Shown piece by piece: positions 55,607 to 64,000 of a stretch of 64,000 nt of DNA. Made by a program: the position numbers and the translations under genes. Position 1 is the first letter of the stretch. Each line of letters begins with the position of its first letter. The notes under the pieces are model-generated. The model was not told where the DNA came from and searched no databases. It saw only the letters and a program-made list of their open reading frames with translations. Origin of the DNA: Lepiota brunneoincarnata (Eukaryota; Basidiomycota; Agaricomycetes; Agaricales; Agaricaceae); the NCBI GenBank assembly GCA_023014365.1, contig JAEBUN010000032.1, positions 434,001 through 498,000 of the forward strand, written 5' to 3'.

Positions 55607-57338
55607 CCTTTCCCAGTTCAATTTCTCTCTTCACCATCACCCTGGTCACAGTATGGGAAAGTCCAATGTCTTGTCCTGGAGGTCTGATCATGGCTCAGGA
55701 GCGCATGATAATGCTGACATTACACTTCTCCCAGCATCTCTCTCTGCAATATGGGCTGTTGAGGGGATTTCCCTCCAAGGGGAAGAGCAGGCCCTTCTCT
55801 GAGACATCCATTCTGGAAACTGAGGAGGCAAACAAGAGGAAACAGTGGCCAGGGCAGCCTGGGAACTCCAGAAGCCTGCAACACTCTCAGTGCACAGTGC
55901 CAAATGGTCCAAGCTAGATGGCTTGCTTCTTTTCCAAGGCAAGATATATGTTCCAGATGATGCAATGCTCTGCCAACACATTGTAGCCCTTCACCATGAC
56001 TCCCAGATTGGGGGGCATGCCGGCTGATGGAAAACTCTAGAACTGGTCTCCCAAAACTACTGATGGCCCAACATGTCTCACTACATTGGTCAGTATGTTT
56101 CTACATGCAACCTATGCCTCTGTACAAAACCAATCCAGAAACTCCCTGTTGGAAAACTTTACCCTCTCCCCATTCTGGAAGCTCGGTGGGATACCATCAG
56201 CATAGATTTTGTAGTAGAACTCCCAGAGTCCAATGGGTATGATGCTGTCATGACCATGGTCAACTCCATCTCCAAGCACACTCATTTCATCCCAACACAC
56301 ACCACACTTACAGCAGATGGAGCAGCATGGCTATTCCTCCATCATGTATGGAAACTGCATGGATTTCTGCAACAAGTGGTCTTGGATCAAGGCCCTCAGT
56401 TCATCATATCATTCACCAAGGAACTTTACTGCTTACTTGGAATCAACAGTGCTTCTTCTACACCATGGCATCCCCAATCAGATGGACAGACAGAACAGGT
56501 CAACCAGGAACTGGACCAATACCTCTGGATTTTTGTCAATGAGTAGCAGAATGATTGGCATGACCTCCTCCCCCTAGCAGAATTCCAGCATAACAACCAC
56601 ATCCATGCCTCCACCCAACACTTACCATTTGTCCTAGACACTGGCCAGAACCCAAGAATGGGGTTTGAACCTCACCAATGACCATTGCAGCTGGAAACAG
56701 TCAACAAGTTCAAATCCTGGATGGAATCAGCATTGGAGGCAAGATCAGCACTTGCAAAGTCCAAAGACAATATGGCAAGGTACTACAACCAATGGCAAAC
56801 CCCAACTCCAGAGTTCAAACCCAGAGATAAAATCTTTCTGGATGTGTTGGATATACAAACCACACAACCATCCAAGAAACTCTCACATTACCAATTAGGA
56901 CCTTACACAATTGACAAACAGGTCAGCCCCAACACATACCGACTGAAGTTGCCAAAATCCATGAGACACCTCCATTTGGTTTTCAATGTGGTAAAGCTCA
57001 CACCTGCTCCCATTGACCCTATTCCTGGGCACCATCCCAAGCCACCACCAACACCCATCATCATTGAGGATGAAGAAGAGTGGGAAGTTGAGGAAATTCT
57101 AGACAGCCACATCCACCAGAGGAGACTCCAGTTCCTAGTAAAATGGAAAGATTTTGGGATCAAAGAAAACTCCTGGGAATTGGCCAAGGACATCCATGCC
57201 CCCAACTGCATAACAGAATTCTATCAACAACACCTGGGAGCTCCAAGACAGATCAGAAGTCTTGCATTTGGCTCAATCCCTTTCCATACCCTTGACCCAC
57301 CCATTGTGCCAAGTCATCACAACCTTGAAGGGGGGTAG
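55607..57338 (+). pseudogene. G4 integrase and chromodomain
   Basis: Resumes after G5 with the RNase H end (SLYLSQFNFSLHHHPGH), then the zinc module HHDSQIGGH...CNLCLC (about 55990-56120). Core acidic residues: SIDFVVELP (about 56200), VVLDQGPQF (about 56385) and SDGQTEQVNQELDQYL (Glu, about 56500). The GPY/F motif is QLGPYTIDKQVSPNTYRLKL (about 56895). The chromodomain is EWEVEEILDSHIHQRRLQFL followed by VKWKDFG...NSWE (about 57080-57235). Frame breaks at 56028 and 56545 and around 56680. The last 217 codons are open. Confidence 0.85.
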
Positions 57339-57339
57339 G

Positions 57340-57817
57340 TGTAAGGGGAACTTCAGGTCACTGCTCACAACCTCAAATTCAAAGTTCCAACTCCCAGACT
57401 CCCAGTACTTGGAAATCCAGGCCCTGCCTCTCTGTATTCAGAAACCCGATTCCCAACCTCCCTATGCTTGGAAATCTGACTTCCAGCCCTCTTGCATCCA
57501 GAAATCTCATCCCCAGCCTCCTTGGGTCCGGAATTCAGTCTCCCAGCACTCCAGTGCTTGGAGTTCCCTCCTACACCCCTCCGATGCAGATGCAAACCCT
57601 TACTGGCACATGCAACCCTGTCCCAAGCCCATTCCTGGCTATACTCAGTATAGACATCCCTGACACCTCACGGCCATTTATATAGAGTAGATTACTTAAC
57701 TCAGACCTTACACCAAGTAGTATAAGTAGTGTAGGTGAGCTCAGGGAAACCTTACTCAATTCTCTAAGGTTTCCCCCTGCTCAGTCGATGCAATGTGACA
57801 ACCAGGTTGCCCTTACA
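57340..57817 (+). repeat. G4 3' LTR
   Basis: 478 bp, TGTAAGGGGAAC...GTTGCCCTTACA, preceded by the purine tract GAAGGGGGGTAGG. TATATAGAG at about 57679 is a promoter candidate. Matches the solo LTR at 44580-47275 in reverse complement. Confidence 0.9.
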
Positions 57818-59031
57818 CTATTCCCCTTTGTCACTGGTTGAGTTACTGTTATTTGTCTATTAAACTTTGTAACCTTTTCTCTAGCTTGTCTATGCCACTG
57901 GTTGAGCCACTGCCATTTGGCCTTTGTGGGTTGCTTGGGGCCTGAAACCTGCTTGGAATACAGGCCAGGCCTTTTACAAGGGTTTAGGGCAGGCCTTGGC
58001 CAGCTTGGGCCCAGGCTCAATTTTTGCCACATTACTGCACATTACCACACATTACCACCACTTTACTATGACACTAGTGCAGTAGAGTGCAGTAGTGGTG
58101 GCAGTAAATTCACTATGCCCCTCTGGCCCTGAGCAAGGCACTGACTTTCAGTGTGTATGATGACAAATCCATGTTCTTGCTGAGTATTCATAGTGCTGAA
58201 TTCACTTGAGTGCAGAGCTACAAATGAGATGTAACCTTTTATGATCAGACCAACTAGGGACCTGGGGGGATATGGGAATTTTTGTCAGACAAAGTGAGGT
58301 GAGGATGGGTGCTTCTAACATAAGGAGAATGTGCATCCAGGATGTTCCTTTCCACCATGTAGGACACCAGGGCAATGAAGTGATGGTGGAGTTGGCAGGT
58401 AAATGGTGACTACCATCATGAACAGTACATGCACTTTACTGTGGGAGGGTATGTTGCCAAGTATACCATGAATCGTCCATTATGCGTGGGAATGCGAGAG
58501 TGACAATTTAGGGTGGTGAAAGGGGTGAAGGTTATCCCTTTATAGGTGCAGAGAGCAAGATGGGTGCTGCTGCTTTTCACAGCCTACAAGGCATGGACAA
58601 GTTGAGTTGAGGCACAAGGCGTAGTTATTGTTGGTTAAGCTTAGGATGAGAACACTCAAAGACTAGTTCATTGTTAAATGTAGCATGCTGCACGGGTTCG
58701 CATGAGGTTTTATTTTTCCGAAAATAAAGGGGATGAAATTAGCATTTGGAAGTTCAACTATCATCATACGTATGTGAAGGGTCATTCGAGCTTGTGCGGA
58801 AGTCGCCGTGATCTGCCCTCGCCCAATTTCCCCAAAGGAAAATTGGGGACTTTATAACAGAGATACCATTAAATTCTTCTCCAAAAAAAAGAAGGGCCCA
58901 GCCTAACAGGTACGGATCTCCCTCTTTATCGATTTGACTCGCGCAAGGCTACCACATCCGCAGTCTTTCAAGGGGTAAAACACACCTTATCGAGTCAGCC
59001 GACCCTAATCGACAGTTCCACAACATAGATC
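57818..59031. other. Flanking DNA with a hAT-like end, then unassigned genic-border sequence
   Basis: About 58025-58122 has ACTGCACATTACCAC-type repeats and ends GTGGCAGTAAATTCACTATG then CCCC, the reverse complement of the left end of the element at 52191. It is therefore one end of a related hAT-like copy whose other end is not found. From about 58140 no repeats or genes are recognised. One TAAGCTTA is at 58636. CpG frequency rises from about 58700 onward. Confidence 0.4.
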
Positions 59032-59640
59032 ATGGGAGACAAGATGAGCATCATCGGACAGGAAATCTTGGCATCGACAACTATGCACAACAGTGCTGGA
59101 AATTCTGTTCGCTATCCTCCACCAGAATGTCAGCCCGAGACTCGCGCCAAGCTGACTTACAAAGTATCAAGGTATGGATGGACGAAAGAGATTCAGGTCA
59201 ATCATGGAAGATGGTCTGGCTTTACGGATTTGCTGGGGCTGGAAAATCTACCGTCGTATAGAGACTATCGCGGATTACTGCGCTGAACTTGATCGATGGG
59301 CGGCCGTGTTCTTTTTCTCGGGGCCCGACGAGCGGAACGATCCCAATAGGGTCTTCGTCACCATCGCATACCCAGTACAAGCAACATATTAGCCGACTCC
59401 TGCCCGATGAACATAACCCCCTCAAAGATGCTCCGCACATCCAGTTCAAGCGATGTATCATTGAATATTGAACCCTCGGCTCCTTATTATGGCCCTAGCG
59501 AAGCTCGTCCTGTTTCTTCATTCCCTTTTTTGGGTGCGTTCAGAAGCGCCACCCTGGACAGGTTGCATCAAGGCGCTGCAGTATCTGTGGGTCCCATTCC
59601 TAAAGCTGAGGAGTCTTTGAATGACGTGCCATAGCCGATG
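59032..59640 (+). pseudogene. Fragment of a NACHT-type STAND NTPase
   Basis: Conserved pieces in three frames: a leader RYPPPECQPETRAKL (about 59110), then the P-loop WLYGFAGAGKST (about 59218-59253) with the Walker A Lys intact, then ETIADYCAELDRWAAVFFFS and PDERNDP (about 59265-59340), ending VTIAYPVQ. Two frameshifts (about 59165 and 59262) and a stop at about 59390 break it. The rest of the NACHT module and any repeat domain are missing. Full-length relatives in basidiomycetes are signal-transducing NTPases of heterokaryon-incompatibility type; that function is not claimed for this remnant. Confidence 0.7.
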
Positions 59641-60075
59641 TTCCCCTCTTCTTACCGTCAGCGAAAACGCCAGGACAACCTGGAGGTGTTATGAGACTAG
59701 ATTTATCAGCTCTCTCCTGTCAATGGCGCTGATTCCATGTGGTTCTGTGCCAGGAGATCCTTGCCCGGGTGGTGGTCGGCGGGTACGCGGTAGGATAGCC
59801 TCGGGTACGAAAGGGGCTGTCTACCATCATGATGGTTCAACGGAACTTTGAAGCGTTCGACGGGTTTCCGGGCATGCTGTGGCGCGCAGATAAAGAGTTC
59901 TTCAGGCGAAAGAAAAACAACAAGTTCGCACAAGTTCATCACAATCTCACGAAAGGTGGCCATTACCTATGTAGCCCCTTGTCCACCTCTACACCAGCAT
60001 GCGGTGAAAGTCTATTAGGAAAAGTATAAAAAGTGGTTGGGGGGCTGGTAGTGAGTCTACAAGCTAACCCTATTT
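59641..60075. other. Intergenic stretch, no convincing gene
   Basis: Short frames (59829-60029 plus, with a Lys/Arg-rich piece) show no family resemblance. This may be further decayed remains of the NACHT gene. Confidence 0.35.
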
Positions 60076-60870
60076 CTATCCATATTTCTTTTGCCGTTCT
60101 CTGGTCGGCTTTTGTGATCGTACATCACTGGCCGTCTGCCCTTGGTGGGGCCCATTGATCATGGGGACGGTGGGGAGAGTGATCGTACTAAAAGCGAGGA
60201 GGGTGGGGGGAGTGATCGTGGGGGGAGGTACACCGCTTCTGCTGCTGCTGCTGCTGCTGGAGGATGCAAGTGGGACCAGCTGCTGGGACGGCCGGTTGTT
60301 CCCCGCATGGGCTGTCTTGATCGGGGGTGGTTTTGAGCGTACACCAATGTCCCTCTGCCCCCGGTTGGGCATGTCAGGCCTAGGGGAAGTTCCACTGCTG
60401 GTGCTGCTGCTGCTGCTGGGGAGTGCAAGTTGGTCCGGCTGCTGAGGCGGCCAGTTGTTCCCTGTGTTTGCCGTCCTGGCCGGGGGTGGTCTTGACCGTG
60501 CAGTAGCGCTCCTCTGCTTTCGCTTGGGCCTGTCAGGCTTGGGGGGAGGTTCATTGCTGCTGCTGTTGTAGAAGGCAAATTGGGTTGGCTGCTGAGGCAC
60601 CTGGACTTCCGACACTCTGATGCCCCTGGCTGACCGTGGTTGTGACTGCCGAGTATCGGCCATCGGCTTTCCGTTGGGTGCTTTTGGCTTGAGCAATGAG
60701 GATGGGGCCAGCTGCCCATGTGACCCCTGTATTGACTCTACCCTAGTGACCACCCCGAGCCCAAGCTCGAGCTCCGAAATCCTGGGGAGCGAACGCACGT
60801 CGTGTGTTCTGCTACGAGACATTGGCGCGAGAGTACTAGGATCATTTTTGTCTCCTGTTTTGTCCGCCAT
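60076..60870 (-). CDS. Ser/Pro-rich repetitive protein of unknown function (264 aa)
   Basis: A single open frame from ATG at 60870 to the stop at 60076. There is no signal peptide or membrane segment. From about residue 90 it has roughly three repeats of ~50 residues. Each contains a PQQPxQLA-like start, a serine run, PPxPDxPxRxQR and a SRPPPxxTAxxGN ending. The serine runs are encoded by triplet repeats (GCT/TGC on the plus strand near 60240). It is low complexity and presumably disordered. The antisense and alternative frames here are also open because of the triplet repeats, so coding is plausible but not proven. Confidence 0.4.
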   Translation of the reverse strand: MADKTGDKNDPSTLAPMSRSRTHDVRSLPRISELELGLGVVTRVESIQGSHGQLAPSSLLKPKAPNGKPMADTRQSQPRSARGIRVSEVQVPQQPTQFAFYNSSSNEPPPKPDRPKRKQRSATARSRPPPARTANTGNNWPPQQPDQLALPSSSSSTSSGTSPRPDMPNRGQRDIGVRSKPPPIKTAHAGNNRPSQQLVPLASSSSSSSSRSGVPPPTITPPTLLAFSTITLPTVPMINGPHQGQTASDVRSQKPTRERQKKYG

Positions 60871-62046
60871 ACGAGATGTTGTTGCCTGATCAGTAAATCA
60901 ATGGGCGCAGAAAACACCAGGCGTACAAAACTACCTTTCAAAGGGCAAGGAGTGGTTGATTGGTACACCCACTGAGCGTAGAAGGCTGGGGTACAGAGCT
61001 CGGAAGAGAAGAGCGTGGTCCCTGCTCCGGGCCTGATGCAGTGCCAATGGAAGTGAAGGACTTAATGTACCCATCCATTGGTGGGTCTAAAGAAATGTTA
61101 GGGCTACTTGAACCGTGGCCACCCTATGATACGGTGGTCTTACACAATAACGCTGGTAACACAATAATGGCTCCTGACAGCTCCCGACTCTTGTGGGGTG
61201 CTGTGTGGACAGAAAGACAAATTGGCTCCCGGCTGGAATGAATCAGAATGGTCCCTATGAACGTCCTGTCGGACTGGAAAAAAGCTTGTCCAAACCTGGA
61301 AGTTCACACGCCTCTGGTGTGTCCAAACCGGATCCGGCCCCCGGCGGTCCTACTCTAGACTTTGGCCAAACTCCGCAGATTTGGAGCCTCTAAAAAATCG
61401 AAAAAATATCAGTGGCACTTGGCCTCTCGATCTCGGAGCCCGAGTGCCGCTGGTGTGTCCAAACCCTGGGATCCGGCTTGACAGCCGGGATTCCCCTCGT
61501 TTGTCCTAATTCCAGATCTGGCCTATAGGAGGATTGTCCGGGGTCCTCCCAACTCGCACAAAAGCCGACGGTTTACAACAATCGTATTTCGGATAAGTCT
61601 CCCGAACAGATGCGAGTGGGCGCTGGAGTATTTGTTAGGAGAAACATAGAGAAACAAACATATAAAGACAGTAGGGAGTCACATCCGGCAAGGTTAGCTG
61701 GTTCGTTACACAAGAAGTGCACAAATGAAGATTTGAATGTATGATGATAACCTCTTTGCGCAGACGTGGTATTACATGGATGATAGGAGCATTTTGTTGA
61801 AAGATCGAGGTATACGGGCATGCATAAAGATGCTGAAATACACCGTCGTAGGACAATGCTTGGACCTGACGGACGGAGGTTTTGAGAACTATGATATTAT
61901 GTGTATCTGAAAGTGCAGATATCAGATATTGACGACATCAGAGTGGGCGCCATGCGTATTTTAGGGTCGAATTAATTTCCACCCATGCACGGTTGAGCGC
62001 ACACCCTCGTCCCCCGGATCCTCCGGAAACATGGGCTACTCGACTG
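60871..62046. other. Intergenic, with a duplicated GGTGTGTCCAAACC motif
   Basis: No gene is supported. GGTGTGTCCAAACC followed by a GGATCCGG-like stretch occurs twice (about 61317 and 61455). The sequence is CpG-rich and unlike the transposon block. Its right part should contain the 3' region of the methyltransferase gene. Confidence 0.4.
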
Positions 62047-62881
62047 TCAGCGTTGTGTCGTTGCCTGAGATGTGGGAGGACGTACAGGGAAAGTTTCTGT
62101 GACGATTTCCTCTGTAGTCCAGCCTCTCCTTTGTGCCTTTTTGAAGAAGTCCATGTCGCGATGGGCTAGGTGAGGGCGGTGATGACTGTAGAATACGAGA
62201 ACACAAGCGGATGACATCGCAGAGATCACTTGTTCGCATGTGTTGAGCAATGCATCGTGTTGGGAATGATTGAATATCAGGTCGGATAGTATTATGATAT
62301 CGAAACCCCCGCTCTCCAGAGGCAGAGCGTCCCGAAGTGGTTGGGTGTCTTTACCCCAAACATATCCTTGGGCAACAATCTTCGCTTGGATCTCCGGGGG
62401 AACATTAGTCAATATGTTATGTCGTATGTTATCAATGAGGGAAGGATCGGGATAGTCGGTGACGACGGCTGCTGATGCACCGGTGAGAGCGGCTATGATA
62501 CTCGGAAGAGCCCCTCCTGCGCCCAATTCGAGCACAGTACGATTTTGACATAGTTTTGTGGTGTCGAGGAAAGAAGCGAAGGACCGTGAGGCGTTCCATC
62601 TGACATTCAGTGTGAGCACTTCGTGATGAAGGGGACAAGAGATGAGTAGAGAGCGGACAAGTGATGCGCCCAGAGTGAATGGTTTCCTACTAATCTGATC
62701 GTGATCTCCTGAGCGAGGGTGGTGCGGGAGTATGTTGAAAAAGTAGGTTCGGGTGTTGAGGGTCGTTCTGGTTCCTGTTGGTGCCCTGTATTGGTTGTAG
62801 GTTTGGTGGTGGAGGGAAGGAGTGTGTGCGTACTGGGAATATGGTGTCTAGGTTGAGATCTTCTTGCATTGATGAAGCCAT
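62047..62881 (-). CDS. EFM7: EFM7/NNT1-like protein N-methyltransferase
   Basis: Three exons on the minus strand: 62881-62834, 62774-62659 and 62599-62047. They give 717 nt, 238 aa plus stop, with two 59-nt GT-AG introns (donors GTACGC and GTCCGC). Joining them gives DTIFPEPERPS, then ITIRLVGNHSLWAHHLWNAS, the N-terminal signature of the family. The SAM-binding motif I is VLELGAGGALPSI, followed by VVTDYPD (acidic loop binding SAM ribose) and the ILSDLIFNHSQH catalytic-face motif. Length fits yeast Efm7 (about 260 aa), which methylates the N-terminus and a nearby Lys of elongation factor 1A in the cytoplasm. The homology is clear; the exact substrate is inferred. It is divergent from the gene at 63327, with about 445 bp between start codons. 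Confidence 0.85.
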
Positions 62882-63326
62882 TCTGATTGATTGATTGGTG
62901 GGCAGCGGCACAGACACGTGTGTCGGGGAATGGTGAGCTTGAAGAATCAAAAACTGAATCGAGCTAATAAATGAGAAGCTGAGGATTGGAGTATCGGAGA
63001 GGTATCTGTGCCAAGGTAGATTAGGACGATGAGTGTGTTTGTCCAGGCACGAGGCGGTGACATCACTCTCATTCCGTCGTGTTTGGGAACAAAATGCTTG
63101 TTGGAAAGAAATTTTTATTCAATGGCTATCCAGAATGTGTAGGAACAAACCGAGAATCATATTCTTAGGACTGCCGAGGTGGCTCTGACAGATGTTCTGT
63201 AATATTTTTAACGGAGCTGTGGTATCCCAGGATATGACAAGCCTCTCTCCATAGCCAGGACTCACTCCACCCAACGGATCCCTCCCCGCCCCCCTAACCA
63301 ACGAACGATTTACGTTCGAGCTGAGG
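62882..63326. promoter_or_regulatory. Divergent intergenic region
   Basis: 445 bp between the start codons of the minus-strand methyltransferase and the plus-strand glycosidase gene, presumably containing both promoters. No clear TATA box was picked out. Confidence 0.4.
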
Positions 63327-64000
63327 ATGCAGATGACGGAGACCCTGTATTGGGCCCTGCTCCTATTCTCACGGGCAGTCGCACAAAACCTGACAGACGC
63401 CCAACTTGCTTTGGTCAGCGGTCGGCTGGCTGACGGCGCGCAAACAAGGTTAGTCAGGGCCGCTTTTTCATTTTGTAAATTAACCCCTTCTCAAAAAGTT
63501 GGGAACTGGGCACGCGCTCGCAAACCATCCTCGAACTCAACGCAACTCTCTTCTCTGTTTTCTCACCCAACTCCCTCCCTCCTCCATCAGACCCCTCTTC
63601 TTCCATCCTCATCAACTCCGCCAATGCCCTTGCCCCCTTCTTCACTATCCCACACGCCGTTGTCGCTAACCGCCCCGCCGCGAACAATAATACCATCGGC
63701 CCGCAGCCGCTCTTGCCAGATGGGAGTGCCGCCGACCCAGCGTCGATTGGGATGAGTGTGTTGTTGGCGAATTGGACTGGGAGGTCGTCGTCGTCGTCAT
63801 CGTCGTCAGGTGGAGGGGACAGTGCGGATGGTTTGGATTATGCGGGCGCTGCGAGGGATCAGCTTGATTTTTTGTTAGAGCGCGTGCCTAGGACTGAAGA
63901 TAGGGCGATTTCGCATCGGGTATCACAAGTGCAGTTGTGGTATGTTACCTTCTTTTGTTGTAGGAGGGAGGGAGTTGATAATGTGTTGTAGGAGTGATTT
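63327..64000 (+). CDS. Secreted six-hairpin glycosidase-like protein, 5' part (runs off window)
   Basis: Exons 63327-63448, 63499-63939 and 63992 onward, with GT-AG introns of 50 and 52 nt. The start at 63327 (or the in-frame ATG at 63333) opens a signal peptide, LYWALLLFSRAVAQ, then NLTDAQLALVSGRLADGAQT. Splicing gives SWELGTRSQTILELNATLF, then a low-complexity Ser run (TCG/TCC repeats near 63790), GLDYAGAARDQLDFLLERVP and RTEDRAISHR, VSQVQLWSDF across intron 2. The AISHR..QVQLWSDF stretch resembles fungal six-hairpin (GH88/GH105-like, alpha/alpha-toroid) hydrolases. Substrate and catalytic residues are not visible in this part. Confidence 0.65.

Larger units (their letters stand above)
36184..57817 (+). 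mobile_element. Chromodomain Ty3/Gypsy retrotransposon G4, split by Copia-2 and G5
   Basis: Pieces on the plus strand: gag C-terminus (about 36200-36679), protease (36859-37230), RT/RNase H (42203-43744), integrase plus chromodomain (55607-57338) and a 478-bp 3' LTR (57340-57817). The frames rejoin at both insertion sites: CAAGT for Copia-2, CTATA for G5. The 5' LTR and gag N-terminus are absent. An inverted solo LTR of the same family (478 bp net) sits inside G5 at 44580-47275. Confidence 0.85.

Noticed and set aside
63119..63301. Minus-strand ORF in the divergent promoter region
   Set aside because: Short, no family resemblance, between two well-supported gene starts.
1..64000. tRNA, rRNA or other structural RNA genes
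   Set aside because: No tRNA cloverleaf B-box context or rRNA core sequence was noticed in either strand. The tRNA-like signals seen are only primer-binding-site complements.

Overview
The window looks like part of an Agaricomycete-type (basidiomycete) nuclear genome. The evidence is short GT-AG introns of about 50-60 nt in the genes at the right end, chromodomain Ty3/Gypsy elements, Ty1/Copia elements of the UBN2-gag type, a Tad1-like LINE and a decayed NACHT NTPase. No species is claimed. Roughly 2-58 kb is a mobile-element graveyard. Ordinary CpG-rich genic DNA resumes only after about 58.6 kb.

Layout, left to right. (1) 0-4.6 kb: two intron-containing genes of unknown function. The second (2550-4562) is cut in an exon by a 661-bp solo LTR. 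(2) 4.6-12.7 kb: a minus-strand Gypsy element (G1) whose gag is split by a 1.3-kb solo LTR. A truncated, opposite-facing copy of the same LTR is fused to the gag start. (3) 12.7-20.9 kb: a second minus-strand chromodomain Gypsy (G2). (4) 20.95-22.5 kb: non-coding DNA with hairpin-forming tandem repeats. (5) 22.5-24.7 kb: a 5'-truncated LINE. (6) 24.7-36.2 kb: plus-strand chromodomain Gypsy G3, carrying an extra zinc-knuckle ORF after pol. It is interrupted by a solo LTR and by a complete decayed Copia element (Copia-1, 28112-34740), which itself holds two solo LTRs. (7) 36.2-57.8 kb: plus-strand Gypsy G4, split first by a nearly intact Copia (Copia-2, 37277-42197, one 1406-codon ORF) and then by a complete minus-strand Gypsy G5 (43750-55601). 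G5 carries further insertions nested three deep. (8) 57.8-64 kb: flanking DNA, a NACHT pseudogene, a repetitive Ser/Pro-rich ORF, an EFM7/NNT1-like methyltransferase gene and the 5' part of a secreted six-hairpin glycosidase-like gene.

Most insertion boundaries can be placed to the base because target-site duplications (TSDs) are visible: CCGTC, CCGG, CCGC, TTACC, GAACG (decayed), AAAAG, CAAGT, CTATA, GGTAC, GGAAG, CCGA, ATTCT. Removing the insertions rejoins the interrupted reading frames.

Three themes stand out. First, decay is dominated by CpG-to-TpG/CpA transitions, as expected of methylated DNA. They create in-frame TGA stops and several catalytic Asp-to-Asn changes. Second, a frame-independent palindrome TAAGCTTA is strongly over-represented in the left 12.5 kb and in one LTR family. 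Third, the retroelements show readable biology: a likely self-priming site in G5, a half-tRNA primer site that contains the start codon in Copia-2, and a shared multi-zinc-knuckle ORF downstream of pol in G3 and G5.
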